Positions 24,494 to 33,216 of a stretch of 40,794 nt of DNA are shown here, piece after piece. Position 1 is the stretch's first letter. Each line of letters begins with the position of its first letter. Below the pieces are notes generated by a model. It did no database searches, was not told the DNA's origin, and saw only the letters and a program-made list of their open reading frames with translations. This DNA is from Pseudomonas sp. ISL-84. GTDB taxonomy: Bacteria > Bacillota > Bacilli > Bacillales > Cytobacillaceae. The translations under genes and the position numbers were made by a program. The stretch spans positions 1 to 40,794 of the forward strand of contig JAGGRA010000002.1 in NCBI GenBank assembly GCA_018613035.1, read 5' to 3'.

Positions 24494-24834
24494 TGGAAAT
24501 ATTAATGGCTTTTGTTATTGGTATCTTATTTATGTCAGCTACTTATCTAATGCTGTCGAAAAGCTTGCTGCGCATTATCGTCGGAACTGGCCTTCTTAGC
24601 CATGGCGCACATATGCTGATTTTAACAATGGGCGGTTTAAAAAGGGGAGCTGCCCCGCTGCTCGGCGAACACGCAAGCTCATATTCTGATCCGATTCCCC
24701 AAGCACTTATCCTGACTGCAATTGTAATTAGCTTTGGGGTTACAGCCTTCTTCCTTGTATTGGCATACCGTGCTTACCAGGAGCTTGGCACAGATAATAT
24801 GGATCGAATGAGAGGAACTGAAGGAAATGATTAA
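24493..24834 (+). CDS. mrpC: Na+/H+ antiporter subunit C (MrpC)
   Basis: 113 residues with three membrane helices, homologous to NuoK of complex [17 protein letters not shown] and [20 protein letters not shown] are typical. Overlaps mrpB by 1 nt and mrpD by 8 nt, so translation is probably coupled. Confidence 0.95.
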   Translation: MEILMAFVIGILFMSATYLMLSKSLLRIIVGTGLLSHGAHMLILTMGGLKRGAAPLLGEHASSYSDPIPQALILTAIVISFGVTAFFLVLAYRAYQELGTDNMDRMRGTEGND

Positions 24835-26320
24835 CTTTTTGATATTGCCCATCCTGATTCCTTTAATTACGGGTGTGCTTCTAATCTTTGCTGCTAAAAG
24901 AATCATGCTGCAAAGATGGATTGCAGGCCTTTCATCAGTGATTACCATTATGGTTTCAGCCTTGTTGGTTCAGAAGGTGAGGAATGACGGGATACAGACT
25001 TTAGATGTTTCAAGCTGGGAGGCACCCTTTGGCATTACGCTTGTTTCTGATATGATGTCTGCCATTCTCGTTCTGACAACCAGCATAGTCGCTTTTGCAT
25101 GCCTGATTTATTCCTTTTGGAGCATAGGAGAAGATCGGGAAAAGTTTTATTATTATGCTGCATTCAACTTTTTGATTGTTGGTGTGAACGGTGCTTTCAC
25201 AACCGGTGACATCTTCAACCTCTTCGTCTTTTTTGAGGTTATGCTGATGGCCTCCTATGTTTTGCTTGTGTTGGGAGGGAAGAAAGCCCAGCTCAGGGAG
25301 TCAATTAAATATATTCTAGTGAATGTAATTTCTTCCGCTTTATTTGTTATAGCTGTAGCCTATTTGTATTCCGTCGTCGGCACACTTAATATGGCGCATA
25401 TTTCTGTTCGCATCAGCGAAATCAGCCAAGTTGCACAACCTGGAATTATAACAGTTATAGCCGTACTGTTTTTGATCGTTTTCGGATTAAAAGGGGCCAT
25501 TTTCCCTTTATACTTCTGGATGCCAGGTTCGTATTACGCACCGCCGGCTCCGATACTGGCCTTATTCGGAGCTTTGCTGACAAAGGTCGGCGTGTATTCA
25601 ATCACAAGGACCTATACATTGTTCTTTTACCATGATATCGGGTTTACCCATCAGCTCCTGAGCATTCTGGCGATTATGTCGATTATCGTCGGTGTAATTG
25701 GAGCGATTGCTTACTGGGATGTTAAAAAGATTATCATCTACAATATTATTGTGGCTGTGGGTGCGATTCTGTTTGGTATTTCAGCAATGACACCGGATGC
25801 TCTTTCCGGGTCCATCTTCTATTTGGTCCATGATATGATTATTAAAGCGGCTTTATTTTTACTTGCCGGAATTGTTATAGCGATTGCAGGCACGAGTGAC
25901 CTGCATAAGATAAGCGGTTTGATCAAACGCTATCCTGGCTTAGGCTGGACCTTCTTTATCGCTGCGCTTGCCCTGGCCGGAATCCCGCCGTTAAGCGGCT
26001 TCATTGGAAAGCTTCTTATTGTGAAAGGCGGGTTTGAAGCGGAGCAATACTGGGGAGCTGGAATCGTTTTAATGTCCAGCCTTCTGGTTCTATTTTCCAT
26101 TATGAAGATTTTTATCAATGGATTCTGGGGAACTCCTCGCGCTTATAATGGGGAAGACAAAGTACCTGTAGGAAAAATGATGATTGCCCCTGTTATCCTT
26201 GTTGTAATGGCCGTTCTTTACGGTGTCGGCTCTGAATTTGTTTATCCGTATATCTCACAGGCTGCTGAAACTCTTGCAAATCCAACTATCTATATTGAAG
26301 CAGTTTTAAAGGAGTATTGA
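24827..26320 (+). CDS. mrpD: Na+/H+ antiporter subunit D (MrpD)
   Basis: 497 residues, about 14 helices, NuoM/NuoN-like. Contains [20 protein letters not shown] with the conserved TM5 glutamate, [20 protein letters not shown] with the TM7 lysine, and [23 protein letters not shown] follows AAGGAA inside mrpC. Confidence 0.95.
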   Translation: MINFLILPILIPLITGVLLIFAAKRIMLQRWIAGLSSVITIMVSALLVQKVRNDGIQTLDVSSWEAPFGITLVSDMMSAILVLTTSIVAFACLIYSFWSIGEDREKFYYYAAFNFLIVGVNGAFTTGDIFNLFVFFEVMLMASYVLLVLGGKKAQLRESIKYILVNVISSALFVIAVAYLYSVVGTLNMAHISVRISEISQVAQPGIITVIAVLFLIVFGLKGAIFPLYFWMPGSYYAPPAPILALFGALLTKVGVYSITRTYTLFFYHDIGFTHQLLSILAIMSIIVGVIGAIAYWDVKKIIIYNIIVAVGAILFGISAMTPDALSGSIFYLVHDMIIKAALFLLAGIVIAIAGTSDLHKISGLIKRYPGLGWTFFIAALALAGIPPLSGFIGKLLIVKGGFEAEQYWGAGIVLMSSLLVLFSIMKIFINGFWGTPRAYNGEDKVPVGKMMIAPVILVVMAVLYGVGSEFVYPYISQAAETLANPTIYIEAVLKEY

Positions 26321-26322
26321 GT

Positions 26323-26799
26323 ATGGCATTTCAAATATTATTAAATGTGTTCCTTGGATTTATGTGGATGTTTTTAACAGGATCATATGAACCGGTTGCG
26401 TTCCTTAAAGGATACCTTTTTGGCCTGCTCATCATCTTTACTTTCAGAAGATTTTTCGATTCCCGTTTTTATCTTTTAAGAGTTGTGGCAGTGATCAATC
26501 TTTTGTTTATTTTCATCAAGGAGCTTATCCTAGCTAACATTGGCGTGCTTAAAGTATTGTTAAAGCCTAAGCTTGATATGCGCCCGGGAATTTTCGCCTA
26601 TCCTACTGTCCTGAAAGAGGATTGGGAAATCATGGTGCTTTCCAACCTGATTACGCTGACTCCGGGGACACTGGTTGTAGACGTTTCACCTGATAACAAG
26701 ATCCTATACATTCATGCGATCGATATCGAGGATGCAAAGGAAACTATTGATTCAATTAAAAACACGTTTGAAAAAGCGATTATGGAGGTGAGCCGATAA
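26323..26799 (+). CDS. mrpE: Na+/H+ antiporter subunit E (MrpE)
   Basis: 158 residues, the B. subtilis length. MnhE domain: N-terminal helices with GSYEPVAFLKGYLFGLLIIF, then VLSNLITLTPGTLVVDVSPD and a cytoplasmic end. ATG 26323 is preferred over the in-frame TTG at 26317, because AAAGGAG then sits 8 bases away. mrpD stops 2 nt before. Confidence 0.93.
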   Translation: MAFQILLNVFLGFMWMFLTGSYEPVAFLKGYLFGLLIIFTFRRFFDSRFYLLRVVAVINLLFIFIKELILANIGVLKVLLKPKLDMRPGIFAYPTVLKEDWEIMVLSNLITLTPGTLVVDVSPDNKILYIHAIDIEDAKETIDSIKNTFEKAIMEVSR

Positions 26800-27083
26800 T
26801 GCTGAATACCGTTGTGTTAATTGCCATTCTGATCATATCGGCTGCTACCATAGGATTGATTTACAGAGTCATTAAAGGGCCTACAACTCCTGACCGAGTA
26901 GTAGCGCTTGATGCAATCGGCATTAATCTTGTGGCGATTGTCGCTCTTATTTCAATCGCCCTGAATACAAGTGCGTTTGTGGAGGTCATCCTTCTTATCG
27001 GAATTCTCGCTTTCATCGGGACTGTAGCCTTCTCTAAATATTTGGAGAAGGGGGTTATTATAGAAAATGAACGAGATCGCTAA
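26799..27083 (+). CDS. mrpF: Na+/H+ antiporter subunit F (MrpF)
   Basis: 94 residues, three helices, MnhF family: GPTTPDRVVALDAIGINLVA (about 28-47) is the signature. Shares TAATG with mrpE and overlaps mrpG by 17 nt. Confidence 0.95.
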   Translation: MLNTVVLIAILIISAATIGLIYRVIKGPTTPDRVVALDAIGINLVAIVALISIALNTSAFVEVILLIGILAFIGTVAFSKYLEKGVIIENERDR

Positions 27084-27435
27084 TATTGCCATCATTGTGC
27101 TAATCATAATCGGAGCCTTTTTAAGTCTTGTTGCAGCATATGGCGTCATTAGGCTTCCGGATATCTACACGAGAAACCATGCGGCATCAAAATCAGCTAC
27201 TTTGGGTGTGATGTCCATTCTGCTTGGAACGCTGCTCTTCTTTTATGTAAAAGATGGCTTTTTCAATTCCCGAGTGCTGCTCGGTATTGTGTTCATCTTC
27301 ATGACTTCTCCTGTTGCCGGGCATTTAATCGCCCGTGCTGCTTATAATTCTGGCGTCAAGCTCTGGGATCAAAGCGTACAGGATGATTTGAAAAATGCAC
27401 CGCATATGAAAAAGTCAGCCAGTAAGGATCAATAG
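27067..27435 (+). CDS. mrpG: Na+/H+ antiporter subunit G (MrpG)
   Basis: 122 residues, three helices, MnhG/PhaG family: AAYGVIRLPDIYTRNHAASK and TSPVAGHLIARAAY are typical. Last gene of the operon, followed by a strong terminator. Confidence 0.95.
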   Translation: MNEIANIAIIVLIIIGAFLSLVAAYGVIRLPDIYTRNHAASKSATLGVMSILLGTLLFFYVKDGFFNSRVLLGIVFIFMTSPVAGHLIARAAYNSGVKLWDQSVQDDLKNAPHMKKSASKDQ

Positions 27436-27439
27436 ATCT

Positions 27440-27475
27440 AAAGCCCGCGGGAGTTATGCACTTCCGCGGGCTTTT
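27440..27475 (+). terminator. Terminator of the mrp operon
   Basis: AAAGCCCGCGG (27440-27450) and CCGCGGGCTTT (27464-27474) with a 13-base loop, then TTATTTT. Confidence 0.95.
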
Positions 27476-27539
27476 ATTTTCGCTTTTGAAGGGGCTGATA
27501 AGCTTGCCTGTTGTGGCAGCCCGACATCCCTTCCCCACA

Positions 27540-27575
27540 AAAAAAGCCCGTTTCCAATGAAACAAGCTTCTTTTT
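27540..27575 (-). terminator. Terminator of yuxO
   Basis: Minus strand AAGC-TT-GTTTC...GAAAC-GG-GCTT then TTTTTTT: an interrupted stem directly behind the gene. Confidence 0.7.
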
Positions 27576-27581
27576 AATCCC

Positions 27582-27965
27582 TTATTTCCTTTTAATAACT
27601 GCCATTGTACATCTTGAGGTACAGACCAGCTTATCGTCTTCATCTGTAATTTTAATATCCCACACCATAGTAGTTCGGCCCTGATGCAGGACTGTTGCGA
27701 CCGCTGTCACGGTTCCGTCCTTTTTAGCCCGGATATGGTTGGCATTGATTTCAAGGCCGGCTACTGATTCTGTTTCCTTGTCACAAAGCTCGTAGGCACC
27801 AATGCTTGCTACGGTTTCAGCGAGAGCAACGGAAGCTCCGCCATGCAGCAATCCAAACGGCTGGCGGGTCCGTCCGTCAACAGGCATAGTAGCCACCACA
27901 CGGCCTTTTTCAAGAGTCAGTATTTCCATTCCAAGCGTTTCAATTAATGTATCTTTCAAATCCAT
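27582..27965 (-). CDS. yuxO: Hotdog-fold thioesterase YuxO (PaaI family)
   Basis: 127 residues (B. subtilis YuxO 126). PaaI-type hotdog thioesterase signature FGLLHGGASVALAETVAS (about 37-54), with the glutamate on the central helix, and GRTTMVWDIKITDED in the core sheet. Hydrolyses an acyl-CoA; menaquinone-pathway DHNA-CoA is one candidate substrate in this family (inference). ATG follows GGGGATAGGGGA. In B. subtilis comA precedes yuxO; the com quorum genes are absent here. Confidence 0.85.
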   Translation of the reverse strand: MDLKDTLIETLGMEILTLEKGRVVATMPVDGRTRQPFGLLHGGASVALAETVASIGAYELCDKETESVAGLEINANHIRAKKDGTVTAVATVLHQGRTTMVWDIKITDEDDKLVCTSRCTMAVIKRK

Positions 27966-28071
27966 TCCCCTATCCCCTTCCTTATGTAAAATGTTGTCAT
28001 ACTATAATTCATTATATAAGAACAAAATAGGTATGTCCTGTTGGACAATCACGATAAAAGAGGTGACCGCC

Positions 28072-28254
28072 ATGAATCGTGTTCGCGAAGGATTAATTCC
28101 GGCTGTACTTGGCACCGCCGTTACTGCTGCAGGCTATGCAATGAATCAGCGCCGCAGAACAAATAAAACAGTATCAAATACCATCGTTGGTTTTGGGCTC
28201 GCCCATATTGTGCTTGGCGCCATCGACCTTGTTGAGCATCGAAATCAGTATTAG
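28072..28254 (+). CDS. Small membrane-associated protein, unknown function
   Basis: 60 residues. Strong ribosome site AAAAGAGGTGACCGCC before ATG. Two hydrophobic, Ala/Gly-rich segments (GLIPAVLGTAVTAAGYAM and TIVGFGLAHIVLGAIDLV) separated by a basic NQRRRTNK loop, so a hairpin of two short helices. Many Bacillaceae carry small proteins of this kind; I know no function. Confidence 0.72.
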   Translation: MNRVREGLIPAVLGTAVTAAGYAMNQRRRTNKTVSNTIVGFGLAHIVLGAIDLVEHRNQY

Positions 28255-28271
28255 GCGGCTTTTTTAATAGG

Positions 28272-28374
28272 ACTGTTTTCGCAAACTTTGTTGCTTTTTA
28301 AACAAGTATTGAGGACTGGTTGATTTACCATTTTTTTATTCACGGAACTAAACAACAATCTTTAAGAAAACAGC
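28272..28374. repeat. Short copy of the MITE-like repeat lacking the GC-rich core
   Basis: Ends ACTGTTTTCGCAAACTTTGT (28272-28291) and AACAATCTTTAAGAAAACAG (28354-28373) form imperfect terminal inverted repeats (17 of 22 positions). The interior keeps TTTTTAAACAAGTATTGAGG and TGGTTGATTT but has lost the GC-rich centre seen at 21040-21165. Confidence 0.65.
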
Positions 28375-28386
28375 ATTAAATAAACA

Positions 28387-28410
28387 AAAGGCAGCTGCTC
28401 AGCTGCCTTT
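28387..28410 (-). terminator. Terminator of the DedA gene
   Basis: AAAGGCAGCTG, loop CT, CAGCTGCCTTT, followed on minus by TGTTT and on plus by TTAATC. Confidence 0.85.
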
Positions 28411-28415
28411 TTAAT

Positions 28416-29039
28416 CTATAATCCCAAGCCCTGGTCATGAAGCTTTTCGTCCTCTTTTCCGCGCTTTCTTCTGATAAGACGAACGGCAAGCGTTAGCACA
28501 GCTATAACCGCTAGTCCAAGCAATAATTCCTTTTCATGCTTGATAATTGTATCAATATGGTCCCCAAATACATATCCAAGTGTAAAAGTAAGGGATAGCC
28601 ATAACAGCGCGCCGCTGTATGCAAAAAGAGCGAATTTTTTATAAGGCAGTTTACTGAAGCCATACAAAAAGGGAAGGAAGTTTCGGATGCCTGGGACAAA
28701 ATAGCTGAAGGAGAGGGAAAAGGCATGATACTTTTCCATTAGCTTTAAAGAAGAGTCAATCGCCCTGGAAAACCTTTTGCTTCTCTTGAAATATTGCAGA
28801 AGCGGCCTGCCGATAAAACGGCCGATTGTATAGCAAGTGGTAAGGGCAGCCAGTATTCCGAAATAAATCACAATAAACGCGAGTACAGGATGAAGCGATT
28901 TTAAAGAGGAAGAAAGGCCGACAGTCATAACAATCAGTTCATTGGGAACAGGAAAAATAAAAACGCCCACCCAAAGCCATAGAAATAGCCCCAAATACCC
29001 GTTATTTTCAATGACTTCCAAAATAAGTTCCAGTTCCAT
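28416..29039 (-). CDS. DedA family membrane protein
   Basis: 207 residues, DedA/SNARE-associated (VTT) domain. Motifs: FPVPNELIVMTVG near the N-terminus, the F-x-x-x-R-G-type segment SYFVPGIRNFLPFLYGFSK (about 113-131) with its conserved arginine, and four to five membrane segments. DedA proteins act in lipid-carrier translocation (undecaprenyl phosphate or phospholipid flipping). ATG follows ATAGGAGGCCCCAT. The C-terminal tail is highly charged (RRKRGKEDEK). Confidence 0.87.
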   Translation of the reverse strand: MELELILEVIENNGYLGLFLWLWVGVFIFPVPNELIVMTVGLSSSLKSLHPVLAFIVIYFGILAALTTCYTIGRFIGRPLLQYFKRSKRFSRAIDSSLKLMEKYHAFSLSFSYFVPGIRNFLPFLYGFSKLPYKKFALFAYSGALLWLSLTFTLGYVFGDHIDTIIKHEKELLLGLAVIAVLTLAVRLIRRKRGKEDEKLHDQGLGL

Positions 29040-29319
29040 ATGGGGCCTCCTATCCTGTTTTAATTGCGTTTCCCAATTTCATCTAACACGCATTTATATA
29101 TTCTTCATTCCCTTCCTTTACCCCTTTAATTATTATATCAATCCTTTTAAAATTTGCCCTTCTAAAGCAACCATATGCGATAGCCTTTTTTCTATGACGG
29201 AGGACAAAGAGTGAATTTTGGTTCCCAACATTTCATAAATGACTTTCATAGGAAGAGCCCTTTTTTCATATATTGGAAATGCGTTCAGTGAATATACATG
29301 AAGAAAGGGGCAGAACCGG

Positions 29320-29736
29320 ATGCACCCCTATTATTTTTTTCGATACCCAAGGCCAGGACCCTATTCTCCACCCTCTGGATTCCAGCATTTTCCTGCAAAT
29401 TATCAAGGCTTTTACCATCCTGTTTATTTTTATAGGACATTTCCTGGTGTGGATCCCGAGATGTTCATGAGCTCGGCAAAAAAAATGGAAGTGATCATGA
29501 GGGATGCCAGCACATTGCTGGTAAATATGGCGGAGTCAAGGAAATTTTCATACGATCTGATGTCAGCTGCCCAACAATCAAAAATGAGTGAAGTTGAAAG
29601 GATGATAAAATCAACAGGCATTTCTCAAATACCTTCTGTGTCTTATACGCCAGATGGCCTCAGTCTTCATTTCGAATCCGAGAAGGAAGATAATGTGAAA
29701 TGCTGTGATTTGACTCTTAAGCTTCGGTGGATGTAG
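29320..29736 (+). CDS. yuzC: YuzC-like inner spore coat protein
   Basis: 138 residues. N-terminal 45 residues are rich in Tyr, Phe and Pro (MHPYYFFRYPRPGPYSPP), then a helical domain PEMFMSSAKKMEVIMRDAST... and a C-terminal beta part with SYTPDGLSLHFESE and CCDLTLKLRW. This layout and its location beside yuxO match my memory of B. subtilis YuzC, an inner coat protein of 121 residues. ATG follows GAAAGGGGCAGAACCGG. An overlapping frame from 29273 has no ribosome site and is rejected. Confidence 0.65.
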   Translation: MHPYYFFRYPRPGPYSPPSGFQHFPANYQGFYHPVYFYRTFPGVDPEMFMSSAKKMEVIMRDASTLLVNMAESRKFSYDLMSAAQQSKMSEVERMIKSTGISQIPSVSYTPDGLSLHFESEKEDNVKCCDLTLKLRWM

Positions 29737-29762
29737 ATAAGAGTCATTTCTGCAGAAAATAA

Positions 29763-29786
29763 AAAAGCTCTCCAGCCAGAGAGCTT
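29763..29786 (-). terminator. Terminator, bidirectional, between yuzC and the Gly/Tyr-rich gene
   Basis: AAAGCTCTC, loop CAGCCA, GAGAGCTTT; minus strand continues TTTATTTTC. Confidence 0.8.
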
Positions 29787-29793
29787 TATCTTT

Positions 29794-30039
29794 TTACCGA
29801 TAATAAGGATTTCCTCCGTATCCATAAGGACCGTATCCCGGGTATCCGCCGCCATAAGGACCGTAAAACGGTGCCGGGGGCCCATAGAATGGCCGCGGCG
29901 GACCGTAGAATGGTCTTGGAGTAAATAATGCTGCACCTAATCCGCCTCCCAAAAAACCTCCCAGCAGACCGCCTACAAACGGTCCTCCGAAAAAGAATCT
30001 GTCGCCCCCGCCATGATAAGGGCTTCTATAGTGATACAT
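29794..30039 (-). CDS. Gly/Tyr/Pro-rich protein, probable spore coat component
   Basis: 81 residues with extreme composition: an N-terminal FFFGGPFVGGLLGGFLGGGL segment, then repeats of the type PFYGPPRPFYGPPAPFYGP and a GGYPGYGPYGYGG tail. Such Tyr/Gly/Pro repeats are typical of insoluble coat or surface proteins that cross-link through tyrosine. Strong ribosome site ATGAAGGAGG. Convergent with yuzC, which supports a coat role; the function is inferred from composition only. Confidence 0.68.
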   Translation of the reverse strand: MYHYRSPYHGGGDRFFFGGPFVGGLLGGFLGGGLGAALFTPRPFYGPPRPFYGPPAPFYGPYGGGYPGYGPYGYGGNPYYR

Positions 30040-30204
30040 ATTGGGTAACCTCCTTCATTTCAATGCCTTCTCTATTTAATATGCAGATGTCCGCATTTTG
30101 AGTGGGCTATTAAAAAAAGCAGAAGACTCGAGGGGGCAGGCGCTTTGCGCCGGACAGCTATCCATGCTCAAATTTTAAATCTATTTCAGCATAGCAGTGC
30201 ACAT
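30040..30204. other. Intergenic region with a remnant of the GC-rich repeat
   Basis: No gene seen. At 30118-30160 the sequence AGGCGCTTTGCGCCGG, flanked by AAAAAAGCAGAAG, resembles part of the core of the dispersed repeat family. Confidence 0.4.
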
Positions 30205-30238
30205 AAAAAAGCCCTCTCCTATTAATCAGGAAAGGGAG
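30205..30238 (-). terminator. Orphan terminator on the minus strand
   Basis: Minus strand CCCTTTCCT-N7-AGGAGAGGG then CTTTTTT. It lies downstream of the ald terminator and upstream of the coat-like gene, with no gene of its own. Confidence 0.5.
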
Positions 30239-30354
30239 GAAATAATTAAGGCTTACCAACCTTATTATAATGATTCGCTGAATGACATCGTTTTATGGGT
30301 GGATTATATACAAGAATAATTTGGTAAAAATTGAAGCCTGCCAGTACCAAAAGC

Positions 30355-30387
30355 AAAACCCCCATAGCCTCATGGCCAGGGGGTTTT
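30355..30387 (-). terminator. Terminator of ald
   Basis: AAAACCCCC (30355-30363) and GGGGGTTTT (30379-30387), followed on minus by GCTTTTGG. Confidence 0.88.
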
Positions 30388-30393
30388 AGTATA

Positions 30394-31524
30394 TTAGTTT
30401 ACTGCTTTGACTTTATCAAATGCTTCTTCTACAGAAACATAGTCATAGCCAAGGTCTTTTGCAACCGCTGGGTATGTGATGCTGCCATTTACAACATTAA
30501 CGCCAAGCTTAAGTGCAGCGTTATCTTCAATTGCTTTTACAACGCCTTTGTTGGCAATTTGCAGAGCGTAGTTAATAGTAACATTTGTAAGAGCGATTGT
30601 AGATGTTCTTGGAACGGCACCAGGCATGTTCGCAACTGCATAGTGTACAACGCCATGCTTTTCATAAGTTGGGTTGTCATGAGTTGTAATATGGTCAACC
30701 GTTTCAAAAATACCGCCTTGGTCAATTGCCACGTCTACAACTACAGAACCAGGCTTCATTGTTTTGATCATTTCTTCTGTTACAAGCTTAGGTGCTTTAG
30801 CTCCTGGAATAAGAACAGCACCGATTACTAGATCTGCATCTTTAACTGCTTGTGCAATATTGAATGGGTTAGACATTAGAGTTTGGATGCTGTTTCCAAA
30901 GATATCGTCAAGCTGGCGAAGACGCTCTGGGCTTAAGTCGATAATTGTAACCTGTGCACCAAGGCCGATTGCCATTTTCGCAGCGTTGATACCTACTACA
31001 CCGCCGCCAACGATTGTCACTTTGCCGCGTGATACGCCAGGAACGCCTGCTAAAAGAATTCCCATGCCGCCATTTGTTTTTTGAAGGAACTGAGCACCGA
31101 TTTGAGAAGCCATGCGTCCTGCTACTTCACTCATTGGAGTAAGAAGTGGCAATGTGCGGTTTACTTCTACTGTTTCATAAGCAATAGCAGTAACACCTTT
31201 TTCAGTTAAAGCTTTTGCCAGCTCAGGTTCAGCTGCAAGGTGAAGATATGTGAAAAGAACCAAACCTTCACGGAAATATCCATACTCAGATGGAAGCGGC
31301 TCTTTAACCTTCATGACCATTTCAGCAGCCCAAGCTTCTGCTGCTGTATCAACAATGACAGCTCCAACTTCTGTATAGTCTTCATTTGTGAAACCGCTTC
31401 CAATTCCTGCATCGATTTCAACAAGTACTTTATGTCCGGATTTAACTAGTGCATCAACGCTTGCTGGTGTTGCAGCAACGCGGTTTTCGTTGTTTTTAAT
31501 TTCTTTAGGTACTCCAATAATCAT
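30394..31524 (-). CDS. ald: Alanine dehydrogenase
   Basis: 376 residues (B. subtilis Ald 378). Catalyses NAD-dependent oxidative deamination of L-alanine to pyruvate and ammonia, used to grow on alanine and in sporulation. Motifs: [20 protein letters not shown] with substrate-binding R15, K-V-K-E at 72-75, H95 in [10 protein letters not shown], the NAD-binding glycine motif [10 protein letters not shown], and [22 protein letters not shown] 31524 follows AAAGGGGATTTTTCC. Adjacent to its activator gene adeR and to an alanine symporter. Confidence 0.95.
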   Translation of the reverse strand: MIIGVPKEIKNNENRVAATPASVDALVKSGHKVLVEIDAGIGSGFTNEDYTEVGAVIVDTAAEAWAAEMVMKVKEPLPSEYGYFREGLVLFTYLHLAAEPELAKALTEKGVTAIAYETVEVNRTLPLLTPMSEVAGRMASQIGAQFLQKTNGGMGILLAGVPGVSRGKVTIVGGGVVGINAAKMAIGLGAQVTIIDLSPERLRQLDDIFGNSIQTLMSNPFNIAQAVKDADLVIGAVLIPGAKAPKLVTEEMIKTMKPGSVVVDVAIDQGGIFETVDHITTHDNPTYEKHGVVHYAVANMPGAVPRTSTIALTNVTINYALQIANKGVVKAIEDNAALKLGVNVVNGSITYPAVAKDLGYDYVSVEEAFDKVKAVN

Positions 31525-31570
31525 GGAAAAATCCCCTTTCAATCTATCAAGTATGAAATTTACTATACTC

Positions 31571-31600
31571 AGTATAATAATTTTATTAAAGCGCTGTCAT
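31571..31600 (-). promoter_or_regulatory. Probable ald promoter
   Basis: Minus strand -35 ATGACA (31595-31600), 18-base spacer, -10 TATACT (31571-31576). The weak -35 suits an activator-dependent promoter (AdeR). Confidence 0.5.
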
Positions 31601-31620
31601 TGTTAATTCGGTAAAATGAA

Positions 31621-31658
31621 AGAGCCTTCATTTGTGGAAATCTACAAATGAGGGCTCT
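31621..31658. terminator. Hairpin at the end of adeR
   Basis: AGAGCC-TT-CATTTGT paired with ACAAATG-AG-GGCTCT. T-run better on plus (TTTTTTT); the adeR stop codon lies within it. Confidence 0.7.
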
Positions 31659-32883
31659 TTTTTTCCAAACGCCTGATTTTCAGCTCAAGATACAAGGAGA
31701 GTTTTGTATTGGTATTTTTTAAATCAACTTCCCCTATCTCTGTGATTCTCTTCAGCCGATAGTTAAGTGTGTTCATATGGACGTGAAGTTTTTTTGCTGT
31801 TTCGTTTACATTGCTGTCATGGTCGATAAAAGCTTCCAGAGTGGCTAGTAGATTGGTTCGATGCTCGGCATCGTATTTTACCAGCTTTTCGATTGCAGGG
31901 TGCTCATAAGGTTCTGCCCGCTTTTTCTCCAGAATCGAATCGAGGTAGCGGAATATACCAAGCTGCTGATAGCTATAAACCTCCTGGATTTCTTCCGTAA
32001 ATTGTTCTTTAAGCCTCAGAACCTTTAATGCCTCCTGGTAGCTCTTTTCCACTTTTTCATAACGGTCATAGATGGTTCCGGTGGCACCGCTAATGTGGTC
32101 GATGGTAAACCTGGTCTTCATTTGATCGATGAAGAACTGGATGAACTCAATGAATGGTTTTTCAGATAAAGAAGGTTCAGGCGGTGCTGCCAGGATGATA
32201 AACTCATTCCCCATCGCTGCATAAAAGGTAATATTAATTTTCTGGCTTGTTGTAGTCAGATAAATAATATTTTGTTCGATTTTTGACGTGATCTCTTCCT
32301 TAAACTGAAAGACGAGAACCGCAAAGGGTGATGGCGGCTTGATATTCAGATCCTCGAATCGGCCCAAAATTTCATTATGGCTTTGAAAATGGCCGGTTAA
32401 AAGCTCCCAGAAAAAGTCCTGGTACCCTTCCACTCTTTTCCTTTTTTGCGAGTTTAGTTTTAACAGTTCGGTCCTTGCAGACTGGGCAGCCAGTTTTAGA
32501 AGGTTCAGCTTGCTTTCTGTTAAAGGCGTTTCTTCCTCCACTGCCCAAATATAGCCCAGTACTTCATTATGATTACGGATGGAGATTGCTACCCGGTTGC
32601 CGAGGCCGATTTCCGTTATTTCCGGAATTCTCAAAGGTTCACCGTTTTGCATGAGCTGGGGAATCACCCGTTCCTTCCATAGACGGTTGATTACCTTTTC
32701 CGGCACCTTTCTGCTGATAATCGTCGCAATTCTTGCCGTATCCGTCTGATCGTCATGCGTACTATAGGCAATCAGGCGATGATTGACATCCTCTATTGTC
32801 ACTGGACATTCCAAAACATCCCGAATCTTATCAACTAGTTCCTCGAGATTGCCAAACGTCCTCTTAAACGGATCTTTTTCCAT
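31642..32883 (-). CDS. adeR: PucR-family regulator AdeR, activator of ald
   Basis: 413 residues. N-terminal GAF-like sensor (about 15-140; CPVTIEDVNHRLIAYSTHDD), a central GGDEF-like region (about 160-290) and a C-terminal PucR helix-turn-helix (about 345-402: NVNETAKKLHVHMNTLNYRL). In B. subtilis AdeR activates ald in response to alanine. ATG 32883 is used with GGTGAAG at 6 bases; a TTG five codons upstream is the alternative. Located just upstream of ald on the same strand, with a hairpin and a separate ald promoter between. Confidence 0.85.
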   Translation of the reverse strand: MEKDPFKRTFGNLEELVDKIRDVLECPVTIEDVNHRLIAYSTHDDQTDTARIATIISRKVPEKVINRLWKERVIPQLMQNGEPLRIPEITEIGLGNRVAISIRNHNEVLGYIWAVEEETPLTESKLNLLKLAAQSARTELLKLNSQKRKRVEGYQDFFWELLTGHFQSHNEILGRFEDLNIKPPSPFAVLVFQFKEEITSKIEQNIIYLTTTSQKINITFYAAMGNEFIILAAPPEPSLSEKPFIEFIQFFIDQMKTRFTIDHISGATGTIYDRYEKVEKSYQEALKVLRLKEQFTEEIQEVYSYQQLGIFRYLDSILEKKRAEPYEHPAIEKLVKYDAEHRTNLLATLEAFIDHDSNVNETAKKLHVHMNTLNYRLKRITEIGEVDLKNTNTKLSLYLELKIRRLEKKSPHL

Positions 32884-33183
32884 TTTATCTTCACCCAATC
32901 CTAAAACCCCTTTAAACCACTAATATATACTCTCAAAATAAATAACCTATTGAAATTCCAATAACACCATTTCTAACCTATAATATTATACCTCATTCCA
33001 CCCCCAACACTCTACCAAAGCTATAACGGCGATTCGACAAAATTAGGGTGGTACCTGGTACTTTTTTTATAAAATTCTTAATAATTTTAATTTATGAAAA
33101 TGGGTTGAAGTTATATTCAGATAATTTTACAATAGGACATGTTCACAAAATCATCATAGTTTATTCGTTTAGTTCATAAAAAT
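32884..33183. other. Regulatory region between adeR and the AGCS symporter
   Basis: About 300 bp of AT-rich DNA without a gene; it should hold both divergent promoters. It includes GTACC-T-GGTAC directly followed by seven T (33051-33068) next to AGGGTGG, an odd miniature hairpin with a T-run, and TATAATATTATA near 32980-32991 as a possible -10. Confidence 0.4.
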
Positions 33184-33197
33184 TGAAAGCGTTAACA
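33184..33197. promoter_or_regulatory. Catabolite-responsive element (cre)
   Basis: TGAAAGCGTTAACA matches the CcpA consensus TGWAANCGNTNWCA at every position. It lies 20 bp before the symporter start codon and directly upstream of its ribosome site, a position where CcpA would block transcription. Confidence 0.8.
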
Positions 33198-33216
33198 TCT
33201 GGGAGGCGACGATTTT

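Noticed and set aside
29273-29470. 65-codon frame overlapping the yuzC start
   Set aside because: No ribosome site and out of frame with the conserved YuzC-like protein.
30331-30831. Plus-strand frame of 166 codons opposite ald
   Set aside because: Cys/Phe-rich nonsense composition; it is the antisense shadow of a strongly conserved enzyme.
33040-33068. T-box riboswitch
   Set aside because: Only a GGGTGGTACC-like string is present; no specifier loop, stem I or antiterminator can be drawn, and the gene is a transporter with a cre site.
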